Below are positions 8,536 through 18,331 of a DNA stretch of 64,000 bases, one piece after another. Within the stretch, counting starts at the first letter, position 1. The number at the start of each line of letters is the position of its first letter. The notes beneath the pieces are model-generated. The model was not told where the DNA came from, did no database searches, and saw nothing but the letters and a program-made list of their open reading frames with translations. This stretch comes from Prochlorococcus marinus str. MIT 9215 (GTDB lineage Bacteria > Cyanobacteriota > Cyanobacteriia > PCC-6307 > Cyanobiaceae): assembly GCF_000018065.1 (NCBI RefSeq), contig NC_009840.1, forward strand, positions 496,001-560,000, written 5' to 3'. The position numbers and the translations under genes were made by a program.

Positions 8536-9123
8536 ATGGCAAACCTTAATCAACCCCCAAGCAGGGTTACACCAAATTTATTGCACATACTAAATGCTTT
8601 CACTGATAGCTCAAATACAATAATAAACACTATTGTTGAATTGAACTCTAATACCATAAATAAATATGAATTAATTACAGAAACGGGCCATCTTAAACTT
8701 GATAGGGTAGGTTATTCTTCACTTGCTTATCCTTTTGCTTATGGATGTATACCAAGGACATGGGATGAAGATGGAGATCCACTTGATGTCGAAATTGTTA
8801 GTGTAACAGAGCCTTTGATACCTGGATCTATTGTGGAGGCAAGAATTATTGGGGTGATGAAATTTGATGATGGTGGAGAGGTCGATGATAAGGTAATAGC
8901 GGTTCTCGCAGATGATAAGAGAATGGATCATATCTCAAGTTATGAAGACCTTGGAGAGCATTGGTTAAAAGAAACAAAGTATTATTGGGAGCACTACAAA
9001 GATCTAAAGAAGCCTGGAACATGTACTGTTAATGGTTTTTTTGGGATAGAAGAAGCTATTAAAGTGATTAAAGATTGTGAAGACAGATACAAAAAAGAAA
9101 TTGATCCTAAATTAGTAAATTAA
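8536..9123 (+). CDS. ppa: Inorganic pyrophosphatase, canonical family I
   Basis: This 195-residue soluble enzyme hydrolyses PPi to phosphate and so pulls biosynthetic reactions forward. The metal and substrate residues of the family are intact: Lys and Glu in NKYELI, Arg in LDRVG, two Tyr in YPFAYG, three Asp in DGDPLD, the Asp-Asp-Lys set in GGEVDDKV, and Tyr-Lys in HYKDLKK. The start is taken at the ATG at 8536; an in-frame TTG lies just before it. The stop codon directly abuts the stop of convergent hemC. A second PPase-like gene at 23876 lacks several of these residues, so this copy is probably the working enzyme. Confidence 0.93.
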   Translation: MANLNQPPSRVTPNLLHILNAFTDSSNTIINTIVELNSNTINKYELITETGHLKLDRVGYSSLAYPFAYGCIPRTWDEDGDPLDVEIVSVTEPLIPGSIVEARIIGVMKFDDGGEVDDKVIAVLADDKRMDHISSYEDLGEHWLKETKYYWEHYKDLKKPGTCTVNGFFGIEEAIKVIKDCEDRYKKEIDPKLVN

Positions 9124-10080
9124 TTAATTTTTGTTTTCTCTAAATTCTTCAAATATTTCGCTGAGTATTTTGTCGGCGCCTTGGAGTTTTAGTCTCTTTG
9201 CTAATTCTATGCCAACCAGTTCAGGGTTATTAATATTGCCAATAACTTGATCTTTAATTAGCTTTTTTCCATCAAGAGAGGCTACCATACCAGTAAGATA
9301 AAGTTGCCCATTATCAATATTACTATTAACACCTATTGGGACTTGGCATCCCCCTTCAAGCTCTCTTAAAAAAGCCCTTTCTGCCAGACATCTTTGACTA
9401 GTGGGTTTATCTTCTAAGACATTTATAATTTCTAAAACTTTTTTATCATCAGATTTACATTCAATGCCTAGAGCTCCTTGGCCAACGGCATGAAGGGATA
9501 TTTCACTTGGGATAATCTGGTGAATTCTTGATTCAAAGCCTAATCTCTTTAAACCAGCGGCCGCAAGAATAATACAATCAAATTCTCCTGCATCTAATTT
9601 TTCAATTCTTGTAATAACATTTCCTCTGATATCTTTGAAAACAAGATGTGGGTACTTATTTCTTAATTGTGCCAGTCTTCTTAGAGAGCTTGTTCCAACA
9701 ATCGAACCTTCAGGTAAGGTTTCTAATTTATAATAGTCATTTTTTTTGCTTACTACTAAAGCATCTGCAGGATCTTCCCTTTTTGTAATGCATCCTAATT
9801 TAAGGCCATTAGGTAAATTGGTTGGTAAATCTTTCAGAGAATGTACTGCTATATCCGCATGTCCTACGAGCATTTGTGCTTCAAGTTCTTTTGTAAATAA
9901 GCCTTTGTCACCTATTTTTGCTAAGGCTACATCCAGGATTTTGTCACCTTGAGTTGCCATAGCTTCTATAGATACATCTAAATTGGGAATATTTCTTTCT
10001 AGTTGATCTTTAACCCATAAAGTTTGAACCATTGCTAGTTTACTTCTTCTACTAGCTATTTTCAGCTTAAAATTAGTCAT
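9124..10080 (-). CDS. hemC: Porphobilinogen deaminase (hydroxymethylbilane synthase)
   Basis: HemC joins four porphobilinogen units into hydroxymethylbilane, the precursor of haem, chlorophyll, bilins and cobalamin. The 318-residue product begins [15 protein letters not shown] and contains [11 protein letters not shown] and [12 protein letters not shown], the arginine-rich active-site loops. Cys245 in [10 protein letters not shown] carries the dipyrromethane cofactor. It lies downstream of rpoD on the same strand, with a 97-base gap, and ends exactly at the stop of convergent ppa. Length and motifs are complete. Confidence 0.96.
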   Translation of the reverse strand: MTNFKLKIASRRSKLAMVQTLWVKDQLERNIPNLDVSIEAMATQGDKILDVALAKIGDKGLFTKELEAQMLVGHADIAVHSLKDLPTNLPNGLKLGCITKREDPADALVVSKKNDYYKLETLPEGSIVGTSSLRRLAQLRNKYPHLVFKDIRGNVITRIEKLDAGEFDCIILAAAGLKRLGFESRIHQIIPSEISLHAVGQGALGIECKSDDKKVLEIINVLEDKPTSQRCLAERAFLRELEGGCQVPIGVNSNIDNGQLYLTGMVASLDGKKLIKDQVIGNINNPELVGIELAKRLKLQGADKILSEIFEEFRENKN

Positions 10081-10177
10081 TAAATATTATTTTGAGTTTG
10101 AATTAAAAATAATGTCGAATCTATTTTAAGCTATTCTTTTGCAAGTTTTTAAAGCTAAATATTATACTTAACTTTTT

Positions 10178-11359
10178 TTATTTTATATATTCTTTTAAAA
10201 CTCCATTTCGATTTGGATGCCTAAGTTTTCTTAGGGCTTTTGCCTCTATTTGTCGAATTCTTTCTCTCGTCACATCAAAAATCTGGCCAATTTCTTCAAG
10301 AGTTTTCATTCTTCCATCATCAATTCCATATCTCAATCTTAGAACATCTCTTTCTCTTGGACTAAGAGTGGCTAAAACTCCTTCCAAATCCTCTCTTAAT
10401 AAAGTTTTAGAAACATCTTGCTCTGGATTTTCTATATCAGCCTCTATAAAGTCTCCCAGTCTTGAGTCTTCCTCTTTACCTATTGGAGTTTCTAAAGAAA
10501 TGGGAAGTTGTGCACTTTTAGCTATAAATCTTAATTTTTCAATTGTCATTTCCATACTCTCAGCAATTTCTTCTTCGCTAGGTTTCCTGCCAAATTCTTG
10601 GCTGAGAACTTTTGTGGTTTTTTTAATTCTGGAAATTGTCTCGTATAAGTGAACTGGCAATCTAATAGTTCTACTTTGATCTGCAATTGCTCTTGTAATG
10701 GCTTGGCGAATCCACCATGTCGCATATGTAGAGAACTTATAACCTTTTTCATGGTCAAATTTTTCCGCTGCTCTAATTAGGCCCAAACTTCCTTCTTGGA
10801 TTAAATCTTGAAATGATAAACCTCTGTTCATATATTTTTTAGCAATGGAAACAACTAATCTTAAATTTGATTGAACCATTTTTTCTTTAGCTCTCCTACC
10901 TAAGAGAAGTCTTCTTCTAAATTTGGAAAGAGGCATATCTATTAACTCGGCCCACTCTCTAACAGATGGGAAATGTCCCTTTTCTGACTCATATTGAGTT
11001 GCCAGTTCTTCTAATTGGAGTAAGTCAGCAATTTTTCTTGCAAGCTCAATTTCTTCATCTGGTCTTAGAAGTCTAATTCTTCCAATTTCTTGTAGATAAA
11101 CTCTTATTGAATCTTCAGTGTAGATACCTTTTGGCCCAAGCTTTATATTTCCGAGCCCTTTATCTTCTTCTTCAGAATCACTAAATTCATTATTATTTTC
11201 AATACTGTTTTCGTTTAACTCAGAAGATGTCTGTAAATTTTGAAAATTTTTATTACTATCTCCTTCAACAACTGTTTCTAAATTTGTATTAATTTTTTTA
11301 TTGATCTTTTTTTTTGAACTAGGCTTGGAATTCTTTGATTCTGCTGCGACTGGACACAT
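10178..11359 (-). CDS. rpoD: Principal RNA polymerase sigma factor (group 1 sigma-70)
   Basis: The 393-residue sigma factor has an acidic, low-complexity N-terminal segment (residues ~1-75). Region 1.2 ([16 protein letters not shown]) follows, then region 2 with [19 protein letters not shown] and the -10-reading helix [15 protein letters not shown], region 3, and region 4.2 with [17 protein letters not shown]. This completeness fits the housekeeping factor (SigA/RpoD) and not the shorter group 2 factors. The start ATG is supported by a strong Shine-Dalgarno sequence AAGGAG (complement of 11366-11371) six bases upstream, unusual in this window, where most genes lack one. It is divergent from priA across a 323-base gap. 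Confidence 0.95.
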   Translation of the reverse strand: MCPVAAESKNSKPSSKKKINKKINTNLETVVEGDSNKNFQNLQTSSELNENSIENNNEFSDSEEEDKGLGNIKLGPKGIYTEDSIRVYLQEIGRIRLLRPDEEIELARKIADLLQLEELATQYESEKGHFPSVREWAELIDMPLSKFRRRLLLGRRAKEKMVQSNLRLVVSIAKKYMNRGLSFQDLIQEGSLGLIRAAEKFDHEKGYKFSTYATWWIRQAITRAIADQSRTIRLPVHLYETISRIKKTTKVLSQEFGRKPSEEEIAESMEMTIEKLRFIAKSAQLPISLETPIGKEEDSRLGDFIEADIENPEQDVSKTLLREDLEGVLATLSPRERDVLRLRYGIDDGRMKTLEEIGQIFDVTRERIRQIEAKALRKLRHPNRNGVLKEYIK

Positions 11360-11682
11360 AATTGACTCCTTTCTACGGTGAATTTAACTAGATAAAATTT
11401 TATTTAGGGCTAATTTGAACATTTAGTAGTAAAGTCCCCCTTAATTTTTAAAAAACTTTTTATCAAAATGAAAATAAGGAAAGTTTTCTAAATTGTTGAA
11501 AAATTTAAATAGTGCTATAGATTACCTAAAGTAAAAAGTCTTGGGATTTCTCAGACAGGCAGATCATTTTTTGAATTTTCAGTCAATGATCAAAGCTTCA
11601 TGTCTCCCTTAAGAGCAGGATACTTACAATGTGCAAAAAACACTTTGTGGAATGTTCAACAATCCAATACTAAGAAAAAGTT
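11360..11682. other. Divergent intergenic region between rpoD and priA
   Basis: This 323-base gap holds the rpoD ribosome-binding site (11366-11371) and a probable priA promoter near 11493-11521. That promoter would leave a leader of about 155 bases before the priA TTG start. Bases 11646-11660 read TGTGGAATGTTCAAC, the exact reverse complement of a 15-base stretch upstream of csoS1 (58466-58480). I see no tRNA, no convincing small ORF and no terminator in it. Confidence 0.6.
11493..11521 (+). promoter_or_regulatory. Possible priA promoter
   Basis: TTGTTG at 11493-11498 and TATAGA at 11516-11521 are 17 bases apart, the ideal sigma-70 spacing. Transcription would start near 11528 and give a long priA leader. 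This is a sequence match only, with no experimental support. Confidence 0.35.
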
Positions 11683-13959
11683 TTGAAGCCGGCAAGTAAT
11701 CAGTTATTAAATATCTCGTACAAATTGGAGATTTTGCTTGATATAGGCAGTGGTAATGAAAGTTTTTACTATTTAGATGGAAATAATCTTGGGGTAGAAG
11801 TCGGAGATATTGTAAGTGTGAAACTAAGAGGGAGATTATTGAATGGGTTGGTGATCTCCCAAAAAAAAAATTCGACAATTAATAATTATGAAAAAAATAT
11901 TACTGGAGTTAAAAACATAAGATATTTGTTTGTTGAAAGTATTTTGCAGAAAAAAATAATTGATGACTCTTGGAGAGAATTGATAGAGTCCCTAGCCTCT
12001 TTTTATATAGTTAGTAATTTAAAAATGTTTAAAACTGCATTTCCTCCTGGTTGGATTGGTAAATATAAGAATTTCTCTAAAGGTTTTAAAGATCAAATAT
12101 GGATTGAAACTAAAAAAGAATTTGATATTAAGAAAAATGGATTAACCAAAAAAGAATTTTTTTTAATGAATACTTTACCTGAAAAAGGTAATTGGCAAAG
12201 TGAATTAATAAAGTCTGGTTTTAATTACAAACTAATTAACTCAATGGTCAGTAAAAATTACCTTGTTAAATCTAAAAGAAAAAAAAATATAAATACTAAA
12301 TTAAATTCCTTTTTAAATGATCGTATTGCAACGAAAAAACCAAATCTTACAAATGAACAAAAAATTGCATTTCAAGAATTTCAAAAAATGAAACCAGGAG
12401 ATGTTTTACTTCTATGGGGCGAAACAGGTTCAGGTAAAACAGAAGTTTATATGAGAATTGCTGAAGATCAACTGTTCAAGAAAAAAAGTTGTTTGATACT
12501 AGCCCCAGAAATTGGACTAATTCCTCAACTTATTGATAGGTTTAGGCAGCGATTTTATAATGTTGTTTACGAATATCATAGTAACTGTTCTCCCAATCAT
12601 AGGACTGTAGTTTGGAAGAAAATTATTAATGCTAATGAACCTTTAATAGTAATAGGAACTAGGTCAGCTGTTTTTCTTCCAATGAAAAATCTAGGATTAA
12701 TAATCATCGATGAAGAACATGATAGTTCGTATAAACAAGATAGCCCTATGCCTTGTTATGACGCAAGAGAGATTGCTATTGAAATAGTAAAAAGGAATTC
12801 TGCAAAGTTAATTTTTGGGAGTGCAACCCCATCAATGAAGACTTGGAAAAAGTGTATTTTTGAAAAGAACTTTAAATTGGTAAGAATGATTGAAAGGATA
12901 TCCAGTAATGAGATTCCTGAAATAAGAATTATTGATATGCGGGATGAGTTCAAGAAAGGAAATATGAAAATTTTTTCCAATGAATTATTACAATTGCTTC
13001 CTCAACTACGCTTAAAAAAAGAGCAGGCAATAATTTTGATCCCTAGAAGGGGGCACAGTGGGTTTTTAAGTTGTAGAAATTGCGGATATTTAATAAATTG
13101 CCCTAACTGCGACGTTCCTTTATCAGTACATCTCGGTTTACAAGGAAAAAAATGGTTAAGCTGTCATTGGTGTGATCATAAATCGAGATTGATCAATCGT
13201 TGCCCAGATTGTCATTCAAATGCCTTTAAACCTTTTGGAATAGGTACACAAAGGGTAATAGAATTTATAAATGAAGAATTTCCTGACTTAAGAGTACTTC
13301 GTTTTGATAGAGATACAACCTCAGGGAAAGATGGTCATAGAGATATTCTTTCAAAGTTTTCTAAAGGTGATGCTGATATTCTTGTGGGAACTCAAATGTT
13401 GGCAAAAGGGATTGACATCCCCAATATTACTCTTTCAGTAGTTATTGCTGCAGATGGGTTGCTTCATCGCCCAGATATTTCGGCAGAAGAAAAATCATTA
13501 CAATTGTTTTTGCAATTAGCTGGCAGGGCAGGCAGGGCTCAAAAAAAAGGAAAAGTAATTTTTCAAACATATAAACCTAACCACCCGGTAATTTCGTATC
13601 TTCAGAAAAGAGATTACGAAAGATTCTTATGCGAAAACTCGAAATTGAGAAAAGATGCTAATTTATTTCCATTTTGCACGATTTGCCTTCTCAAATTGTC
13701 AGGTGAAAATTATGAATTAACTGAGTCAATTGCAATGAAATTAGCAAAATATCTACTCAATTTTTGTGAGAAAAAGAACTGGAAATTAATTGGTCCTGCT
13801 CCTAGTTTAATTGCTAAAGTCGGTAAAAAATTTAGATGGCAGATATTAATACATGGTCCTGAAGGGACAAAGATACCTTTACCTGAAAGATCAATATTAT
13901 GGAAACTTATTCCAAAAAATGTTTTTTTAACAATAGATGTTAATCCAGCAGAGTTGTAA
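11683..13959 (+). CDS. priA: Primosomal replication-restart helicase PriA
   Basis: PriA recognises stalled forks and reloads the replicative helicase. The 758-residue product has the Walker A motif GETGSGKT at about residues 246-253 and a DEEH box (IIIDEEHDSSYKQD) near 342. Two zinc clusters are visible (CRNCGYLINCPNC and CHWCDHKSR..CPDC), and a helicase C-terminal domain includes LAGRAGRAQKKG. The start is a TTG at 11683; no in-frame ATG precedes the conserved N-terminal 3'-DNA-binding domain. A ten-base A run occurs near codon 60. The gene ends exactly where the convergent DUF3153 gene ends. Confidence 0.95.
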   Translation: MKPASNQLLNISYKLEILLDIGSGNESFYYLDGNNLGVEVGDIVSVKLRGRLLNGLVISQKKNSTINNYEKNITGVKNIRYLFVESILQKKIIDDSWRELIESLASFYIVSNLKMFKTAFPPGWIGKYKNFSKGFKDQIWIETKKEFDIKKNGLTKKEFFLMNTLPEKGNWQSELIKSGFNYKLINSMVSKNYLVKSKRKKNINTKLNSFLNDRIATKKPNLTNEQKIAFQEFQKMKPGDVLLLWGETGSGKTEVYMRIAEDQLFKKKSCLILAPEIGLIPQLIDRFRQRFYNVVYEYHSNCSPNHRTVVWKKIINANEPLIVIGTRSAVFLPMKNLGLIIIDEEHDSSYKQDSPMPCYDAREIAIEIVKRNSAKLIFGSATPSMKTWKKCIFEKNFKLVRMIERISSNEIPEIRIIDMRDEFKKGNMKIFSNELLQLLPQLRLKKEQAIILIPRRGHSGFLSCRNCGYLINCPNCDVPLSVHLGLQGKKWLSCHWCDHKSRLINRCPDCHSNAFKPFGIGTQRVIEFINEEFPDLRVLRFDRDTTSGKDGHRDILSKFSKGDADILVGTQMLAKGIDIPNITLSVVIAADGLLHRPDISAEEKSLQLFLQLAGRAGRAQKKGKVIFQTYKPNHPVISYLQKRDYERFLCENSKLRKDANLFPFCTICLLKLSGENYELTESIAMKLAKYLLNFCEKKNWKLIGPAPSLIAKVGKKFRWQILIHGPEGTKIPLPERSILWKLIPKNVFLTIDVNPAEL
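11861..11870 (+). repeat. A10 homopolymer run inside priA
   Basis: Ten consecutive adenines encode part of Gln-Lys-Lys-Asn early in priA. Such runs are known sites of polymerase slippage in AT-rich genomes; a one-base slip would truncate PriA within a few codons. The frame is intact here. Confidence 0.9.
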
Positions 13960-15069
13960 TTACTTTGATGGAAGTTGAGGTAAATCTGAACCTAATTTAA
14001 ATCTATAGAATCGTAATAAATAAGCCAATATTATAATTATTAAAATAATAGATATCCCAATCAAAAGTTTGTTGAGGCTCCAGAAAGAAAATTCAAGACT
14101 ATTTATCTGCCCTTGATTTAAATTCCAAATTATTAGATTTTTTGCGATTTCTAAATTTGAATTATTTTTATCAGTAAGGATTGCTTTATTAGGACGAATA
14201 ATTTTGAAAATGAGTTCTAAATTATCAATACCTTGGATAGAATTTAGATCCAAATCTAATCTGTAAAAATATTTTTTAAAAAAAATGTAGTTTTTTTGAC
14301 TAGTTTTTATTTCTATATTTGTTGGTTCTCCCGCTAACTCTCCAGCTGTATTTTGGGTAATTTTAAGAACTTGCTTTGTATCTTCTAAATTGAGATTTGC
14401 ATGTTTCAAAGAAAAGGTTGATTCGTCTTGTTCAATTTCTGCTTCAGGAAAAATATCTTTCATCTTCTCTTCAAATTTTAATTGCCAAGGAAATTTCTTA
14501 ATGTATTTACTTTCTATCACCAAATTATTGGTTATTGACTCAAGTTCGCTAAGATCAAGGGTATCCTCAATTTTTACGCACCCACTTAAAAGTGGAATTA
14601 ATAATAATAGTATTAAAAAAATGATTAGTGAAAAGCCTTTCTGAAAGGGTTTTGTCTCACCAGTTGGTGTCTCATTTACATTAATAAATTTTTTTTTCTT
14701 CAATACTTCTCGTTTTTTTCGCAGTGAGTTAAGAGATTTTTTATTGAGTGATGGGTCGCTTTCAAACTGTACGTTCCAATTATCTGGCTTTTTAATTTCA
14801 GGAGAGTCTATAACTTCCATTAAATATTTTGCATTTTCTCTCGTCTTATTATCGTAAGATTTTAGAAGTTCTTTACAAAGTCTTTTAGCCTCCTCCTTTT
14901 TATTGATACCACAAAGAGCAGTAATTAAAATTGTTCTTAAATTTACTCCCTCTTTGCTTGATAAAGGAAATGATTCGATTATGGGTAAAAGAAAATCAAT
15001 ACAATAATGATACTCACCTTTAGTCAAAGCAAGTTCTACTGTTTCTAAAACTTGCTCATAAGTTTTCAT
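13960..15069 (-). CDS. DUF3153-type membrane/lipoprotein-like protein with TPR-like N terminus
   Basis: The protein has 369 residues. The first ~90 look like helical TPR-type repeats (a protein-interaction region). A basic linker follows, then a strongly hydrophobic segment ending LLSGCVKIEDTLDL (residues 160-173). The C-terminal half resembles the cyanobacterial DUF3153 family and ends with a second membrane helix near residues 332-352. The LSGC sequence would be a lipobox if the N-terminal part were absent; here it is internal, so this may be a fusion of a cytosolic TPR domain to a DUF3153 envelope domain. Function is unknown. It starts three bases after the argB stop on the same strand, suggesting co-transcription. 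Confidence 0.75.
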   Translation of the reverse strand: MKTYEQVLETVELALTKGEYHYCIDFLLPIIESFPLSSKEGVNLRTILITALCGINKKEEAKRLCKELLKSYDNKTRENAKYLMEVIDSPEIKKPDNWNVQFESDPSLNKKSLNSLRKKREVLKKKKFINVNETPTGETKPFQKGFSLIIFLILLLLIPLLSGCVKIEDTLDLSELESITNNLVIESKYIKKFPWQLKFEEKMKDIFPEAEIEQDESTFSLKHANLNLEDTKQVLKITQNTAGELAGEPTNIEIKTSQKNYIFFKKYFYRLDLDLNSIQGIDNLELIFKIIRPNKAILTDKNNSNLEIAKNLIIWNLNQGQINSLEFSFWSLNKLLIGISIILIIIILAYLLRFYRFKLGSDLPQLPSK

Positions 15070-15072
15070 GGG

Positions 15073-15924
15073 TTAGGCGACTATCATTGTGCCTATTCCG
15101 GAATTTGTAAAAATCTCAAGAAGTAATGAATGTTCTATTCTTCCATCAATTATGTGAGCTGCTTTGACTCCTTGGGCTAAAGCTCTTATACAGCATTCTG
15201 TCTTTGGAATCATACCTTCAGTCACAATTTTTTTATCAATAAAATCTCTTGCCTCTTTGAGATTAGTTTTTTCAACAAGACTATTTTTGTTATCTTTTTC
15301 TTTTAAAATCCCTTGAGTATCAGTGAGAAGAATAAGTTTTTCTGCATTTATTGCAGCAGCAATTTCTCCAGCAACAAAATCTGCATTGATGTTATGGGAA
15401 ATACCCTCCAAGGTTGATCCAATGCTGGAAATTATTGGGATATATCCTTTAGAAATAAGAGGATCTAATATTTCAGGATTGATTTTTGTAACCTCTCCCA
15501 CTAACCCATGGCTACCATCTCCTAGTTCTCTAGATTGAATCAAATTGCCATCAAGACCTGATATTCCCACAGCTAAGGATCCAGTTTTATTAATGCCTTT
15601 TACAATTTGTTTGTTAACTCTTCCCATTAGAACCATCTCGACAATTTCCATTGTTTTTTGATCAGTAATTCTTAATCCATTTTCGAATTTAGGAGATATT
15701 TCTAATTTCTTTAACCAATTATTAATCTCTGGTCCACCTCCATGAATTACTATCGGACAAACCCCAACGGTGGACAAAAGTGCTATGTCTCTAAAAAAAG
15801 CATTTTTTAAATTATCATTCTCCATAACAGAACCACCATACTTGATAACAATTTTTCTTCCTGAGAAACTTTGTATATATGGAAGCGCTTCGCTTAATAT
15901 TGATACTCTTTGAGAATCATTCAT
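15073..15924 (-). CDS. argB: Acetylglutamate kinase
   Basis: ArgB phosphorylates N-acetyl-L-glutamate in arginine synthesis and in cyanobacteria is the classical target of PII (GlnB) activation. The 283-residue product has the amino-acid-kinase motifs [10 protein letters not shown] near the N terminus, [13 protein letters not shown] and [15 protein letters not shown]. The N-terminal helix (residues ~1-20) and the C-terminal part typical of the arginine-sensitive hexameric form are present. It lies immediately upstream of the DUF3153 gene. Confidence 0.96.
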   Translation of the reverse strand: MNDSQRVSILSEALPYIQSFSGRKIVIKYGGSVMENDNLKNAFFRDIALLSTVGVCPIVIHGGGPEINNWLKKLEISPKFENGLRITDQKTMEIVEMVLMGRVNKQIVKGINKTGSLAVGISGLDGNLIQSRELGDGSHGLVGEVTKINPEILDPLISKGYIPIISSIGSTLEGISHNINADFVAGEIAAAINAEKLILLTDTQGILKEKDNKNSLVEKTNLKEARDFIDKKIVTEGMIPKTECCIRALAQGVKAAHIIDGRIEHSLLLEIFTNSGIGTMIVA

Positions 15925-15988
15925 TATTAAAATTCATTAAAACCTTATTAAATTGAGAAATTAGGTTCTTACAAATATAAACCTATAT

Positions 15989-16519
15989 TCAATAAAAGAG
16001 AATAAAATCAAATTCTTTTTTATTATCGTCGATAATAAATTCTGATTCAAGACCTTTGACGAAAAACCTGTTTAATCTTTCTTGTTTTTCAATCCATTTT
16101 TCTAGAGGGACAGCGTTTAATTCGAAACGCATTCTGAGACCATTTTTTTCTTCCTTTGTAATTTCTTCTATTTCTTTTAATTGAGGGGGGTTATCCTCGT
16201 CCCACAAATTTAAAGATTCTAATGACGATTCAAGATGAGCTTTTAACCCATACCTCCATCTTGTAACATCTTTAACTAGTGCTGTTAATTCTTTTGGTCT
16301 ATTAAATTTATTGGTCGCAAAATTTGTCTTATCAAATAACTCTACAGGAGGTATTTCGGAAGTCTTTAAGCCTAATCCAATAAGGAAAATTGGTACTCCA
16401 TAAAAAAAAGTAGGTACACTTAAATTCACTGAGTCTGTAAAATAAGCAGTCATTCCAACAAAAGCTAATATTCCCCCGGCAGTTATGATTAAGTTTCCAG
16501 GCGATAAGTATTTCTTCAT
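15989..16519 (-). CDS. DUF2854 family membrane protein
   Basis: This 176-residue protein belongs to a family shared by cyanobacteria and plastids. Two transmembrane segments (IITAGGILAFVGMTAYF and FFYGVPIFLIGLGL) fill residues ~10-50. A soluble domain rich in charged residues and Trp follows (TRWRYGLKAHLESS, LNLWDEDNPP). Function is unknown; conservation in photosynthetic organisms suggests a thylakoid or envelope role, which is inference. It lies 64 bases upstream of argB on the same strand and is divergent from a small hypothetical gene. Confidence 0.75.
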   Translation of the reverse strand: MKKYLSPGNLIITAGGILAFVGMTAYFTDSVNLSVPTFFYGVPIFLIGLGLKTSEIPPVELFDKTNFATNKFNRPKELTALVKDVTRWRYGLKAHLESSLESLNLWDEDNPPQLKEIEEITKEEKNGLRMRFELNAVPLEKWIEKQERLNRFFVKGLESEFIIDDNKKEFDFILFY

Positions 16520-16571
16520 TTTGATTTAGTAGGATTTAGTAGAATGATTCTTAAATGGGCTAACAAGTATT

Positions 16572-16754
16572 ATGCAAGATCCTAATACTGCAAATCAAGG
16601 AGATTTAATTTTTAAACTTGATCAAGATAGAGCATGGCTACTAGAAAATCTTGATAAGGGTAAATGGCCAGAAATCAGGAGCGAACTTGCCGCGCTTGAA
16701 AGAAAAATAAGCAAATTAATTATAAGTGTTCAAGAAAATAATGTTGATGTTTGA
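16572..16754 (+). CDS. Small conserved-looking hypothetical protein (60 aa)
   Basis: I do not recognise the family. The protein is mostly helical and charged, with a heptad-like stretch (LIFKLDQDRAWLLENL and ELAALERKISKLI), suggesting a small coiled coil. It begins with a normal ATG, and its codon use resembles that of the neighbours. It ends one base before the stop of convergent ssb. Such tight packing on both sides favours a real gene over a chance ORF. Confidence 0.65.
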   Translation: MQDPNTANQGDLIFKLDQDRAWLLENLDKGKWPEIRSELAALERKISKLIISVQENNVDV

Positions 16755-16755
16755 T

Positions 16756-17181
16756 TTAGAAAGGTATTTCGTCAACTTCAGGTACTAAAGGTGAACTATC
16801 CCAACTAGATTTTTTGGCGGTTTCTTTATTTTCAAATGACTCATTATTTTCTTTTTGATCAGAATTAAAAACGTCATTTGGCGATATTTGATGAATCTTT
16901 GAAGCTGTTAGTTCTGGTTGCTTTTCTTTTGTTCCGTCTTTTCTTGTGACAGAATTCATCTTTAGACGTCCCTCAATAACAATATTTTGCCCTTCCTTTA
17001 GTTCATCTACCATTTCTTGGGCAATATTTCCCCATCCTATGATCTTGAGATCTCTGGTTGGATCTTCACTACGTAATCCTTTAAAATTAACAATCATTTC
17101 TGCAATTGGAGTTTGGTTTTCTTTGGTATACCTCATTTGGGGAGCGCTATTAATTACCGCCTGAATTAAACAATGATTCAT
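16756..17181 (-). CDS. ssb: Single-stranded DNA-binding protein
   Basis: The 141-residue SSB has an N-terminal OB fold (residues 1-~105) with the typical GWGNIAQEM and EGRLKMNS strands. A polar, flexible linker and the acidic tail VDEIPF follow; this tail docks replication and repair partners, including PriA, which is also in this window. The protein binds ssDNA as a tetramer. It is divergent from cobK across 28 bases and has no visible operon partner. Confidence 0.93.
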   Translation of the reverse strand: MNHCLIQAVINSAPQMRYTKENQTPIAEMIVNFKGLRSEDPTRDLKIIGWGNIAQEMVDELKEGQNIVIEGRLKMNSVTRKDGTKEKQPELTASKIHQISPNDVFNSDQKENNESFENKETAKKSSWDSSPLVPEVDEIPF

Positions 17182-17209
17182 TACTTACTATTTAATTAAA
17201 GATATACTG

Positions 17210-18013
17210 ATGCAGAATCAAGAAAAATGCTATAAAAATGTTTGGATCCTATCAGGAACTTCTGATGGACCTGTAATAGCTAATAGGCTTCTGGAACTTA
17301 ATTATTCAGTTTTTGTAAGCGTTTTAACTTATAAAGCAGGGCAAGCTTATATTGAAAATCCAAAGTTACATATCATTACGGGTAAATTAAATAATAAAGA
17401 TCAAATAATTAATTTCATAAATAAAAATAAAATCACGTGCGTTGTCGATGCTACTCATCCGTTTGCCGTAATAATTTCTAAAAATCTTAATAATGCATGT
17501 AAAGAGATTAATATACCTCTTTTACTATTTGAGAGGAAATCTCTAATAAATAACACTAGTAATTTTTTTTATATTGATGATTTAAAGGATATAAATAACT
17601 TAGAAATAGAAAATAAGAATATTCTTCTGGCAATAGGATCAAGATTCCTTAACGATACAGCTAATTATTATATGAATTGTAAAGCAAATGTATTTGCAAG
17701 GGTACTGCCAACCTATGAGAGTATAACTAAAGCTTTCGGATCATGTATTAAAAATTCAAACATAGCGATACTTGAACCGAGTAAAGATAATAAAAGCATT
17801 TTAGAAAAAAAACTTTGCGATTTTTGGGAGATAGATTATGTTCTATGCAGAGAATCTGGAGGTTATTCTCAGAAAAATTGGGAGAGTATAGTTTCTGGAA
17901 GTAAGATGAAGTTATTTTTGGTTAAAAGGCCCAAAGTTAAGAATGATTATTCTTACTCTTTTGATCAATACCACAATTTGATAAATCACATAATAAAAAA
18001 TATTGATGTTTAA
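17210..18013 (+). CDS. cobK: Precorrin-6A reductase
   Basis: CobK/CbiJ reduces precorrin-6A (or the cobalt form) with NADPH in (pseudo)cobalamin synthesis. The 267-residue product starts VWILSGTSDGPVIANRLLEL, the characteristic nucleotide-binding N terminus, and shows VDATHPFAVIISKNL and LCRESGGYSQKN later. Length fits the family. It is followed after six bases by cutA on the same strand, so the two are probably co-transcribed. Together with cobO at 34250 it shows an intact corrinoid pathway. Confidence 0.88.
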   Translation: MQNQEKCYKNVWILSGTSDGPVIANRLLELNYSVFVSVLTYKAGQAYIENPKLHIITGKLNNKDQIINFINKNKITCVVDATHPFAVIISKNLNNACKEINIPLLLFERKSLINNTSNFFYIDDLKDINNLEIENKNILLAIGSRFLNDTANYYMNCKANVFARVLPTYESITKAFGSCIKNSNIAILEPSKDNKSILEKKLCDFWEIDYVLCRESGGYSQKNWESIVSGSKMKLFLVKRPKVKNDYSYSFDQYHNLINHIIKNIDV

Positions 18014-18019
18014 TTCATT

Positions 18020-18325
18020 ATGGAAGTATTAGTTATTATCACAACTGAATCGAGTAATGCAAATGCTTTGCGAATGGCTAAATTACTAATAAAAAATAAA
18101 CTTGCAGCTTGTGTTTCGATAAAGCAAATTTTTTCAATTTATAAGTGGGATGATGATATTGAAGAAACTAAAGAGTTTGAAATCACAATAAAAAGTAAAC
18201 TAGAATTCAAAGATTATTTAATTGAATTTTTAAATGAAAATTCCACATATGATGTCCCTCAAATTATTTACAAAAAATACAATGCTGAGATGAAATATTA
18301 TGATTGGTTGAATAAGACTATTTGA
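18020..18325 (+). CDS. cutA: Divalent-cation tolerance protein CutA
   Basis: CutA proteins are small, very stable trimers of ferredoxin-like fold, structurally close to PII signalling proteins. The 101-residue product has VIITTESSNANALRMAKLLI, then LAACVSIKQIFSIYKWDD with the copper-binding-type Cys, and YDVPQIIYKKYN near the C terminus. The link to metal tolerance comes from E. coli; the real role is uncertain. It is directly downstream of cobK. Confidence 0.92.
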   Translation: MEVLVIITTESSNANALRMAKLLIKNKLAACVSIKQIFSIYKWDDDIEETKEFEITIKSKLEFKDYLIEFLNENSTYDVPQIIYKKYNAEMKYYDWLNKTI

Positions 18326-18331
18326 TTAAAT

